This document shows positions 23,971-30,886 of a DNA stretch of 32,638 nucleotides, piece by piece (positions within the stretch are counted from its first letter, which is position 1; every line of letters begins with the position of its first letter). The stretch lies in assembly GCA_027406905.1 (NCBI GenBank), contig DAHZHT010000002.1:200390-233027 (forward strand), given 5' to 3'. The stretch is from Elusimicrobiota bacterium (lineage in GTDB: Bacteria > Elusimicrobiota > Elusimicrobia > UBA1565 > UBA9628). Under the pieces are notes generated by a model that searched no databases, had not been told where the DNA came from, and saw only the letters and a list, made by a program, of their open reading frames with translations. The translations under genes were made by a program, and so were the position numbers.

Positions 23971-24420
23971 ATGAAAATTCCTCCTCTCTATCTTTTCCAC
24001 CCCATCGCCGTCCATTTTCCCATCGCGCTTTTGTCTATAGGATTTTTCGCGGCCTTCTTAGCCGGCCTTTTGCGAAAGAGAACCGCCTTTACCTGGATTG
24101 ACGACGCCGCATCCTGGCTTTTATGGCTGGGAACTCTTGGAGCTTGGGTGGCGATGGGGCTTGGGCTTTTGGCCGAAGACAAAGCCCCGCATGTGCCTGA
24201 GGCCTGGGAAGTTCTCTCCGATCACAAAACCCGCGCTTTTTGGACGGTCGGAGTTTTTAGCGTTTTGTCAATCTGGAGAATTTTTCGCAAAAAAGATTTT
24301 AAGCCCCAACTGATAGCCTGGGCGCTTTGCCTTGGGCTTCTTCTTTCCACGGCATACCTCGGCGGACGCCTGGTCTTTGATTTTGGAATGGGCGTCGTGA
24401 AAGTCGGCTGGGGCGGCTAA
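23971..24420 (+). CDS. DUF2231-like integral membrane protein
   Basis: 149 residues with four hydrophobic segments (about 14-34, 45-66, 88-103, 112-130). The N-terminal FHPIAVHFPIALL (9-21), with two His, and the C-terminal YLGGRLVFDFGMGV (128-141) are the hallmarks of DUF2231, a family of four-helix membrane proteins that often lie beside cytochrome genes and may bind haem. The ATG at 23971 follows an intrinsic terminator by four bases and has no ribosome site, so expression is puzzling. Later starts would remove the conserved HP-x-x-VHFP motif. It ends convergently with the dihaem cytochrome gene, with a four-base overlap. Confidence 0.8.
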   Translation: MKIPPLYLFHPIAVHFPIALLSIGFFAAFLAGLLRKRTAFTWIDDAASWLLWLGTLGAWVAMGLGLLAEDKAPHVPEAWEVLSDHKTRAFWTVGVFSVLSIWRIFRKKDFKPQLIAWALCLGLLLSTAYLGGRLVFDFGMGVVKVGWGG

Positions 24421-25112
24421 AAACTGTCTGCGCTGGAAGAGGGTTTAGGCCCCAAGGACAAAAGATAATCGGCGACATCCGAAATTTCGGACTGAGACAA
24501 AACCTTGCCCCAAGACGGCATGAAAATCATCGGAAGCGGCTTATTGGGATCGGCAGGAGCCGGCTGAGGAACTCCATTGGTAATTTTCCGGATGAGTTCT
24601 TTCCGGCTATATCCCAATGAAACCTGGGTTAAACCCGGAATCTGGCCGCCGACCACATTATTGTTGGGATATCCGCCTCTCCCATCTTGCCCGTGACAGG
24701 CGACGCAACCCGCTTTATTAAAAAGGATATGTCCGCGCTCAAGGGCGGTCAAGCCCGGCTTATTCCAGGGTCTTTCGGCGTCGGTCCAGGCCTGGCCTTT
24801 TTGGGCGGAGAGATATGCCACCAAGGAGGTCAATTCATCCTGGCTTAAATGAAAATTGGGCATGACCGTTTTCTGATTCCAGGAATGAGGGCTCTTAAGC
24901 CACAAGGTCAGCCACTCTGGGCTTTTGCGAAAACCGATGAAGGTGAGATTCGGCCCCCAAGTTCCGCCTTGATCTCCAATTTGATGGCATTGCATGCATC
25001 CCAGCGCGTGAAAATAGACATCTCCCCTGGTGACGGGATCCTGGGAAACTGTCTGGCAGGCGGATAAAACCGCCATCAAGAGTCCAAAGCCGATTAAAGT
25101 TTTCTTCACCAT
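24417..25112 (-). CDS. Dihaem cytochrome c lipoprotein
   Basis: 231 residues. Lipobox LSAC with Cys19 predicts a membrane-anchored lipoprotein. Two class I cytochrome c domains follow: CMQCH (39-43) with candidate Met ligand at VMPNF (Met84), and CVACH (136-140) with candidate Met at FMPSW (Met198). Each ends with the expected helix (LTSLVAYL; ISDVADYL). It is the last gene of the oxidase operon, starting one base after the ctaB stop with TAGGAGCT upstream, so it probably delivers electrons to the CuA site of the oxidase. The signal region agrees with periplasmic haem attachment. Confidence 0.92.
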   Translation of the reverse strand: MVKKTLIGFGLLMAVLSACQTVSQDPVTRGDVYFHALGCMQCHQIGDQGGTWGPNLTFIGFRKSPEWLTLWLKSPHSWNQKTVMPNFHLSQDELTSLVAYLSAQKGQAWTDAERPWNKPGLTALERGHILFNKAGCVACHGQDGRGGYPNNNVVGGQIPGLTQVSLGYSRKELIRKITNGVPQPAPADPNKPLPMIFMPSWGKVLSQSEISDVADYLLSLGPKPSSSADSF

Positions 25113-25113
25113 T

Positions 25114-25953
25114 TTAAGCTCCTATCCAAAGCATTCCGAAAATAAGGGGCAGATAAATGAGCGAAGCTAAAAATAAACGCTTTGTGTCCGCTCTTTCCAG
25201 TCCCCAGCTGGCCTTAAGGCCCAAACCCATATAGGCGGTTCCTACGCACAACGCCGCCAACTCATATCCCGTTCCCGCCATACCGCAAAAAGCCGGCAAA
25301 AGAACGACCGGCAAAACAGAGAAGGAATGAAGAGCGATCTGGGCAGAGGTAATTTTTCCTTCAGGGTCCAGAGCCGGCATCACCTTAAACCCCGCCCGCG
25401 CATAATCCTCTCTATGCATCCAAAACAGAGCCAGAAAATGGGGAATCTGCCACAAAAACTGAATCGCGAATAATATCCACGCCTCAAGAGAGAGTTTCCC
25501 TGTCGCCGCGGCCCAACCAATCAAAGGCGGCATCGCCCCGGCGAAAGCCCCAATCCAGGTCGTCTGCGGAGTCGCCATTTTAAGCGGGGTATAAATCAAG
25601 ACGTATACCGCCACCGTCAACTCGGTCAAAAACAAGGTCAGGAAATTTGACTTAAGCAAAAGAATCAAAAACCCGGAGAAAGCCAAGACAAGGCCGAAGG
25701 CCAAAGCCGCTCTCGGAGAGATTCGCCCTTGAGGGATTGGGCGCTTTTTGGTTCTTTCCATAAGAGCGTCCTGCTTAAACTCCAGCCACTGGTTCAAGCA
25801 GGCGCTGGCCGAAGAGCTTAAGGTCACGCCGAGTATCGCCCAGTTTAAATGAGCCCCGGAAGACCCGTGGGCTAAAACGTATCCCAAAGCCGCAGTCAAG
25901 GCAACCAAAAGAGAAATTCTCGGCTTACAGAGAGACAAATAATCTTTAATCAT
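25114..25953 (-). CDS. ctaB: Protohaem IX farnesyltransferase (haem O synthase)
   Basis: 279 residues, a polytopic UbiA-family enzyme that adds farnesyl to haem b to make haem O. The diagnostic NQWLEFKQDALMERTKKRP stretch (about 53-71) supplies the Asp/Glu-rich prenyl-diphosphate site, and REDYARAGFKVMP (about 180-192) is the second conserved loop. The N terminus MIKDYLSLCKPRI is the typical start of CtaB/CyoE. The ATG at 25953 overlaps the ctaA stop by four bases; a much longer open frame upstream lies entirely within ctaA and is spurious. With CtaA next door it provides haem A for the oxidase of the same operon. Confidence 0.94.
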   Translation of the reverse strand: MIKDYLSLCKPRISLLVALTAALGYVLAHGSSGAHLNWAILGVTLSSSASACLNQWLEFKQDALMERTKKRPIPQGRISPRAALAFGLVLAFSGFLILLLKSNFLTLFLTELTVAVYVLIYTPLKMATPQTTWIGAFAGAMPPLIGWAAATGKLSLEAWILFAIQFLWQIPHFLALFWMHREDYARAGFKVMPALDPEGKITSAQIALHSFSVLPVVLLPAFCGMAGTGYELAALCVGTAYMGLGLKASWGLERADTKRLFLASLIYLPLIFGMLWIGA

Positions 25954-26819
25954 TTCAATTGATAGGCGCGAAACGTCCACACGACACAAGAGCCTAAAAG
26001 CGCCGCCCCCAAGGCCACATGAATTGAAGTCAATAAAGCCCCAGCGCTGTAACCCGGCTGCATATCCAAAGACACCCGGCGCATATAAGCCAAAAGCCCT
26101 AAGGCGACCTGAAAAAAGACGAAAACCCCCGCAAAAAGCGAAATCCCTCTTAAATTCTTGGCCTTGCTTTTCATCCCCACGACTCCCATGATAATCAGCG
26201 AAATCGCCGCGGCAATGGACCAACCGTAATGGAGAAACCCGTATTTTCCCGAATGCCTTAAAACCGCGCCAAAAAGGAGTTGCAGATACAAAGCCGTCAC
26301 CGCCGCCGCGCCGTATTTCCAAAACCCGGATTGAGAAGCCTCAATTTTAGATTGAAAAGATTGCGAAGAAGCGTCGGCTAAAATCAAAAGAAGACAAAAA
26401 ACCGTTTGCCCGAGTAGCGCGTGAAAAACCGCAATCGCTGGAGGCAAGAGTAGCAGAACCGTGAGTCCGCCTAAAATAGCCTGAAGTAAAATGGCGAAAG
26501 CGATCAGATAACTCAAAAGGCGGACGGGTTTTGACAAACGGGAGAAATAAGCCCACAAAGCCAAGACCCAAGTCATAATGGCCACAGTGCCGGCAATCAT
26601 CCGGTGCCCATGCTCAAACAAGACGCCGCCCGTCATCGGCGGAAAAAACTTGCCGAAAGAAAGCGGCCAATCGGGAACGGCCAAGGCCGACCCGGTCGAA
26701 GTCACCATCGCGCCCACAAAGACCAAGACAAAAGCGCAAACGGCGGTGATCACGGCAAAGAGATGAAAAGAGGCGGGGGGCGGAGAAATTTCGAGCGACG
26801 CGGAAGAGACTTCACTCAT
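25950..26819 (-). CDS. ctaA: Haem A synthase (CtaA/COX15)
   Basis: 289 residues, about eight membrane helices. It oxidises the C8 methyl of haem O to a formyl group. GAMVTSTGSALAVPDWPLSFG (about 36-56) is the COX15 signature; the His residues expected to bind haem are in EHGHR (about 69-73), FHALLG (about 132), RHSG/HYGW (about 188-200) and HVALG (about 267). The ATG overlaps the stop of the small CxxCxxC membrane protein gene by four bases. Coupling to ctaB and the cox genes supports an aa3-type oxidase. Confidence 0.93.
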   Translation of the reverse strand: MSEVSSASLEISPPPASFHLFAVITAVCAFVLVFVGAMVTSTGSALAVPDWPLSFGKFFPPMTGGVLFEHGHRMIAGTVAIMTWVLALWAYFSRLSKPVRLLSYLIAFAILLQAILGGLTVLLLLPPAIAVFHALLGQTVFCLLLILADASSQSFQSKIEASQSGFWKYGAAAVTALYLQLLFGAVLRHSGKYGFLHYGWSIAAAISLIIMGVVGMKSKAKNLRGISLFAGVFVFFQVALGLLAYMRRVSLDMQPGYSAGALLTSIHVALGAALLGSCVVWTFRAYQLK

Positions 26820-27034
26820 GAAAGGCGAGGGGCGTCAGCCGCATTTTTGCGGACTTCCATATCGTGGACCGTTTTAACAAGGACCGCTAAAATCGAAAAG
26901 ACAAAAGCGAGCAAAATTACGCCGCTGATAATAAGCCCGCGCAAAAGTTCTGGAGAGCCTTTAGCGCCAAAACAAACCGCACAGGAAAGACAAGGCCGCG
27001 CAATTTGATTGACTAAAGGCGCCAAAAATCTCAT
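26816..27034 (-). CDS. Small single-span membrane protein with CxxCxxC motif
   Basis: 72 residues. The N terminus has PCLSCAVCFGAKGSP, with Cys15, Cys18 and Cys21, followed by a membrane helix at about 34-55 (LIISGVILLAFVFSILAVL) and a short charged tail. Similar tiny proteins with a C-x-x-C-F/Y-G motif ahead of one helix are, from memory, common in cytochrome oxidase clusters of several phyla, without an assigned role. It overlaps both neighbours by four bases. The Cys cluster could bind metal or haem, but this is not established. Confidence 0.72.
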   Translation of the reverse strand: MRFLAPLVNQIARPCLSCAVCFGAKGSPELLRGLIISGVILLAFVFSILAVLVKTVHDMEVRKNAADAPRLS

Positions 27035-27222
27035 AAGCTTTTATATTTCACCCTAAACCAATTCGCGTAAATAAGCCCAATGATAAATCCGACAACGGCG
27101 GTAGCGCCTGTTCCAATCCAATCCTTGCCCAAACTGCGCTGATGAAGGGCCCAGGCTCCGACAAATACCATTAATAGTAAGCTCGTCGTTATAAAAAATA
27201 GATGAAATTTCTTAAGCGACAT
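27031..27222 (-). CDS. Small two-span membrane protein in the oxidase operon
   Basis: 63 residues. Two hydrophobic segments at about 7-25 (LFFITTSLLLMVFVGAWAL) and 38-56 (GATAVVGFIIGLIYANWF) with a basic C terminus. No family recognised. Start (TAATG) and stop (ATGA) overlap both neighbouring genes, so it is translated as part of the oxidase operon and may be an assembly factor or accessory subunit. Confidence 0.7.
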   Translation of the reverse strand: MSLKKFHLFFITTSLLLMVFVGAWALHQRSLGKDWIGTGATAVVGFIIGLIYANWFRVKYKSL

Positions 27223-27575
27223 TATTTTTCCGCCTGCATCGCCACCGGCGCGTGAACGGCATGGCCGCCAACATCAACCACGTCGAAAGATGGTCCGGCG
27301 ATCAAAAAAAGAACGAAAAAGACTGTCATGCCTAAAAGTCCGTAAATAATAATCCGTTCGCCTTTTAAATGCATAAAAACGGCGGCGACCAAAGCCGATT
27401 TTAAAGTCGCAATCGCCAAGGCGACTGCCACCGCCATCTTAATCGGCAAATGCCAATAAGACACAAGCACTGTCACAACCGTCAAGAATAAAAGCGCGCC
27501 AAAAACCGTCATATAGGCCCGGACATTTGGCCCATGGGAAGAATGCTCGTTTGATGCGACTGCGCTTGCGCTCAT
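27222..27575 (-). CDS. Cytochrome c oxidase subunit IV (prokaryotic, CtaF/CyoD-like)
   Basis: 117 residues with three hydrophobic segments. ALAIATLKSALVAAVFMHLKGE (about 55-76) is the hallmark of the bacterial oxidase subunit IV family, a small subunit that stabilises the complex. The ATG at 27575 has a clear TGGAGGC ribosome site; the longer open frame would begin inside the subunit III gene. The N terminus (SASAVASNEHSSHG) is hydrophilic and His-containing. Confidence 0.88.
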   Translation of the reverse strand: MSASAVASNEHSSHGPNVRAYMTVFGALLFLTVVTVLVSYWHLPIKMAVAVALAIATLKSALVAAVFMHLKGERIIIYGLLGMTVFFVLFLIAGPSFDVVDVGGHAVHAPVAMQAEK

Positions 27576-27586
27576 ATTGCCTCCAA

Positions 27587-28192
27587 CTATAGCAGGTATA
27601 AGGCCGGAAATAAGAATATCCAAACGATATCGACAAAATGCCAATAAAGCCCGGCGCCTTCGACTCGGCCTAAGAAAAGAGGGTGATCGAAGTCGGTTTT
27701 TGAAAGATAAAGCAAGGTCGAGTTGACAATAATGCCGCCGATGACATGAAGGCCGTGAAGGCCGGTCAAGGTAAAATAGACGGCATGAAAAATGGAAGTA
27801 GACGGAAACTCATTGTGGCGAAAATGAGCGCTGTATTCAATTCCTTTGTTGATTAAAAAGACGAAGGCCAGAAAAATAGTCAAAGACATATAGGTCTGAA
27901 AGCCCTTGAGGTTTTTTTCATGCGCCTTAGCATATGCCATGACCATGGTCACGCTAGAGGTGATCAAGACAAAGGTGTTGATCATGCCAAGAGGGACATT
28001 TAAAACATCCCAACCGCGAGGCCAGGAGGCCGCGCCGAGCCTTAAGACGATATAGGTCGTAAAAAGAGTCGAGAAAAGCATAATCTCGGAGGCTAAAAAG
28101 AGCCATATCCCGAGTTTGGCGTTGGTGACTCCGGTGGACTCTCCGGAATGATGAACCGGGGTGTGTTCGGAAACGGCAGTCGCGGAACTCAT
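27587..28192 (-). CDS. coxC: Cytochrome c oxidase subunit III
   Basis: 201 residues, the short five-helix form of subunit III. LGIWLFLASEIMLFSTLFTTYIVLR (about 27-51) contains the conserved Glu of helix III-type sequences, FTLTGLHGLHVIGG (about 140-153) and the C-terminal GLYWHFVDIVWIFLFPALYL (about 181-200) are standard motifs. Subunit III keeps the oxidase stable during turnover. The ATG overlaps the coxA stop by four bases. Confidence 0.94.
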   Translation of the reverse strand: MSSATAVSEHTPVHHSGESTGVTNAKLGIWLFLASEIMLFSTLFTTYIVLRLGAASWPRGWDVLNVPLGMINTFVLITSSVTMVMAYAKAHEKNLKGFQTYMSLTIFLAFVFLINKGIEYSAHFRHNEFPSTSIFHAVYFTLTGLHGLHVIGGIIVNSTLLYLSKTDFDHPLFLGRVEGAGLYWHFVDIVWIFLFPALYLL

Positions 28193-29919
28193 GCTAAAAC
28201 CTCCTCATTTTGAGGCGCCCAATCCGTTTTTTGTCCGGCCAGGGAATACTCATAGGGACCGTGATAAACGCGAATAGGTTTTGTGAAATTTCCATGCGGC
28301 GGCGGGGAAGGGCAGGCCCAGTCCAAGGTCGTGGCCTGCCAGGGATTATCTCCGACTTTTTCCCCGTGAGAAATGCTGTGAAAGAAATTATAGATAAAGG
28401 GGATCTGAGACAAGAAAAGAAGACCCGCGAAAGCGGAGCTGACGACATGAAGAGGCTGGGTCGGAACGCTGTGCAAGGCCGCCATCGGATCATAATAGCG
28501 ACGATCTTGCCCCGCCAAACCTTGAATGAACATCGGGAAGAAAACGCCGTTCATGCAGATAAGGCTTGTCCAAAAATGCCATTTTCCCAACGTGTCATCC
28601 ATTTTCCGCCCAAACCATTTTGGAAACCAATAATAGACTCCCCCCATCAACGCCAAAAGAGAACCCGGAACGACGATATAATGGAAATGGCCTATGATGT
28701 AATAAGTATCATGCAAATAAATATCGGTCACGGTCAGGCCTAAGGGCAGGCCGGTCAGACCTCCGATTCCGAACATCGGCAAAAACGCCAGGGCAAAAAG
28801 CATAGGAGTCGTAAACCGAATAGAGCCTCCTCTGAGACTAAAAACAAAACTCGTCAAAATGGCGACCGACGGCACCGAAATAATCATCGTCGTCACCAAG
28901 AAAAAGTCGCTTAAAACCGCGCTCATGCCGCTGATAAACATATGGTGCGCCCAAACAACGAAGGCCAATATTCCAATGGCAATCATGGATCCGACGATCA
29001 CGTTGTAGCCATGAATGGGTTTGCGGGTATTGTTGGCGATGATTTCCGAAACAATTCCCATCGCGGGAAGCAAAAGGACATAGACCTCAGGGTGCGCCAA
29101 AAACCAGAAAAGGTGCTGCCATAAAAGCGGTTGGCCGCCGCCGGAGGCGATATGACGCATCCCCAAAATGACCAGGCCTTGCGGCAAATAAAAACTCGTG
29201 TGGGCGATGCGGTCCATTAATTGAAGAACAGAGGCCGCCTCTAACGGCGGAAAAGCCAAAAGAAGAAGAAACGCCGTCACGATCTGGGCCCAGACAAAAA
29301 TCGGCAAACGCGAGAGCTTCATCCCCTGGGCGCGCAAATTAAAGGAAGTGACCAGGAAATTAATCGCCCCCAAAAGCGAAGAGGTAATGAGCATGACCAT
29401 CGCGAAAAGCCAGACCGTCTGCCCGGGATTAATGATCGCCAAGGGCGGATAAGAAGTCCACCCCGACTGCGCCGCGCCCCCGGGAAGGATAAAGGAAGAA
29501 AGCATCAAAAGCCCGCCCAAGAGGAAAAACCAGTAACTCGCGAGATTAAGGCGGGGAAACGCCATGTCTTCCGCGCCGATTTGGAGAGGAAGAACGTAAT
29601 TGCCGAACCCACCGACGCCCAAGGGAACGATTCCCAAAAAGACCATGATGGTTCCATGCATGGCGCCCAAGGCATTGTAAAAATCAGGCGTCATGACCCC
29701 ATTGGGAGCCAAACTCGGAGAGAGAATGCGGCCCAAAAGAGGAATCGGACTCCCAGGAAAAGCCAATTGCCAGCGCATGACCAGCATCAGCATGAACCCG
29801 CACAACAAAAACATGAGAGCGGTTACTATATAAAGGAGGCCTATCACCTTATGATCCGTCGAAAAAAAGTAGCTGTAAAAAGATTTATGCGCCTGAGAAT
29901 CTTGATGTTCGTGAGCCAT
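28189..29919 (-). CDS. coxA: Cytochrome c oxidase subunit I (A-family, K-channel Lys apparently replaced)
   Basis: 576 residues, twelve-helix catalytic subunit. Metal ligands are all present: His88 and His413 for low-spin haem a, His411 for haem a3, His276, His325 and His326 for CuB, with Tyr280 of HPEVY for the cross-link. D-channel residues are present (Asn107, Asp118, Asn125 and Glu278). In the K-channel segment the usual PTGIK reads PSVAI: the Lys (354 in Paracoccus) aligns without gaps to Ile354, and Thr to Ser. FLAHPEVY replaces the common FFGHPEVY. LHDTYYIIGHFHY is otherwise canonical. The ATG overlaps the coxB stop by one base. It reduces oxygen to water in the inner membrane. Confidence 0.95.
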   Translation of the reverse strand: MAHEHQDSQAHKSFYSYFFSTDHKVIGLLYIVTALMFLLCGFMLMLVMRWQLAFPGSPIPLLGRILSPSLAPNGVMTPDFYNALGAMHGTIMVFLGIVPLGVGGFGNYVLPLQIGAEDMAFPRLNLASYWFFLLGGLLMLSSFILPGGAAQSGWTSYPPLAIINPGQTVWLFAMVMLITSSLLGAINFLVTSFNLRAQGMKLSRLPIFVWAQIVTAFLLLLAFPPLEAASVLQLMDRIAHTSFYLPQGLVILGMRHIASGGGQPLLWQHLFWFLAHPEVYVLLLPAMGIVSEIIANNTRKPIHGYNVIVGSMIAIGILAFVVWAHHMFISGMSAVLSDFFLVTTMIISVPSVAILTSFVFSLRGGSIRFTTPMLFALAFLPMFGIGGLTGLPLGLTVTDIYLHDTYYIIGHFHYIVVPGSLLALMGGVYYWFPKWFGRKMDDTLGKWHFWTSLICMNGVFFPMFIQGLAGQDRRYYDPMAALHSVPTQPLHVVSSAFAGLLFLSQIPFIYNFFHSISHGEKVGDNPWQATTLDWACPSPPPHGNFTKPIRVYHGPYEYSLAGQKTDWAPQNEEVLA

Positions 29920-30695
29920 TAAAATGCCTCGCTTGCGGGAACGCTCGCCGCAGCCGCTTTCGGAGCCTCGCTTTTAAGCCAGGCATCATAGTCGGCCTGA
30001 CTCTGGACGATGACCTTCCCGCGCATAAAACTGTGCGCCATACCGCAAAGTTGGGCGCAAGAAATCTCGAAAGTCCCGGTTTTCGTCGGCGTCACCCAGA
30101 CGGGAATTTTCATTCCAGGCACTGCGTCCTGCTTAAGTCTAAATTCCGGTATAAAAAGGCTATGAATGACGTCCATCGAGGTCAGTTCAATGATCGTGGG
30201 CTTATCCACGGGCAAATGCAATTCGTTGGCAATGACGATATCATCTTTAGCTGCGGGGTCGTTATAATCAAGCCCGATGGGATTGGAAAAATGAACATAC
30301 TTGGGATCGGTCTTTCCAAATTTACCATCGGGTCCGGGGTAATGGATATTCCATGACCATTGTTGAGCTTCGATAGCCACCATGTTCGCTTTTCCGGAGG
30401 GCGGAGTGTCGATTTTAATCTTGCTCCAAACGGGAATCGCGTAAACCGCGATCAAAACGATCTCAAAAACCATGACAATGATGTCGGGAATGAGGCTCTT
30501 AACCACCCCGTGAGCTTCATCGCGCCGGGCGGACATGCCGGTTTTTTTTCGGTATTTAATAAGGAGATAGGTAAAGAAAACGCCCCAGATGACGAAAATC
30601 AGGATCATGACGGCGTGAATGAGATAAATTCCGAAATCAATACTTCCGGCGTAACTTGACGCGCCGAGAGGCAGGCCCCAACCGTATTGTTTCAT
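29919..30695 (-). CDS. coxB: Cytochrome c oxidase subunit II
   Basis: 258 residues. Two membrane helices (about 23-45 and 68-90) precede the periplasmic cupredoxin domain. The CuA site is intact: His in DVIHSLFIP (about residue 175) and CAQLCGMAHSFM near 213-224, giving C-x3-C-x3-H-x2-M. QQWSWNIHYPG (about 112-122) is the aromatic electron-entry segment. No fused cytochrome c domain follows, so electrons probably come from the separate dihaem lipoprotein. The ATG at 30695 is chosen over an upstream in-frame TTG (30731), since MKQYGWGLP fits the start of related proteins. It heads the nine-gene operon. Confidence 0.93.
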   Translation of the reverse strand: MKQYGWGLPLGASSYAGSIDFGIYLIHAVMILIFVIWGVFFTYLLIKYRKKTGMSARRDEAHGVVKSLIPDIIVMVFEIVLIAVYAIPVWSKIKIDTPPSGKANMVAIEAQQWSWNIHYPGPDGKFGKTDPKYVHFSNPIGLDYNDPAAKDDIVIANELHLPVDKPTIIELTSMDVIHSLFIPEFRLKQDAVPGMKIPVWVTPTKTGTFEISCAQLCGMAHSFMRGKVIVQSQADYDAWLKSEAPKAAAASVPASEAF

Positions 30696-30835
30696 CTCTT
30701 TTATTGAAACAAATTTAATCTTCCAACGCAAATTTTATGACGAAGGTTCAAGAGCGTTGGGTCATAAACTAAAAGTTTCAGCCTTTCTTTGCCTTTTAGG
30801 GACACAGAAGGATAGGCCTTTTGCCGGAACTCGGC

Positions 30836-30880
30836 CTAGGCCCTTTGGCCCAGGCAAAAAATCTCAGATGAGGTTATACT
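30836..30880 (+). promoter_or_regulatory. Putative promoter with shared 21-base upstream element, leaderless
   Basis: 30836-30856 reads CTAGGCCCTT then TGGCCCAGGCA, followed by 18 bases, TATACT (30875-30880), six bases (CATGTT) and ATG at 30887. Element, spacing and start distance equal those upstream of the minus-strand gene at 251. A 10-base palindrome (GGCCTAGGCC, 30833-30842) and flanking TTTTGCC/GGCAAAA add dyad symmetry here. Confidence 0.55.
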
Positions 30881-30886
30881 CATGTT

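Noticed and set aside
25954..26322. N-terminal extension of 123 codons on ctaB
   Set aside because: It lies wholly inside ctaA in another frame and is Gly/Arg-rich; ctaB has a standard start at 25953 overlapping the ctaA stop.
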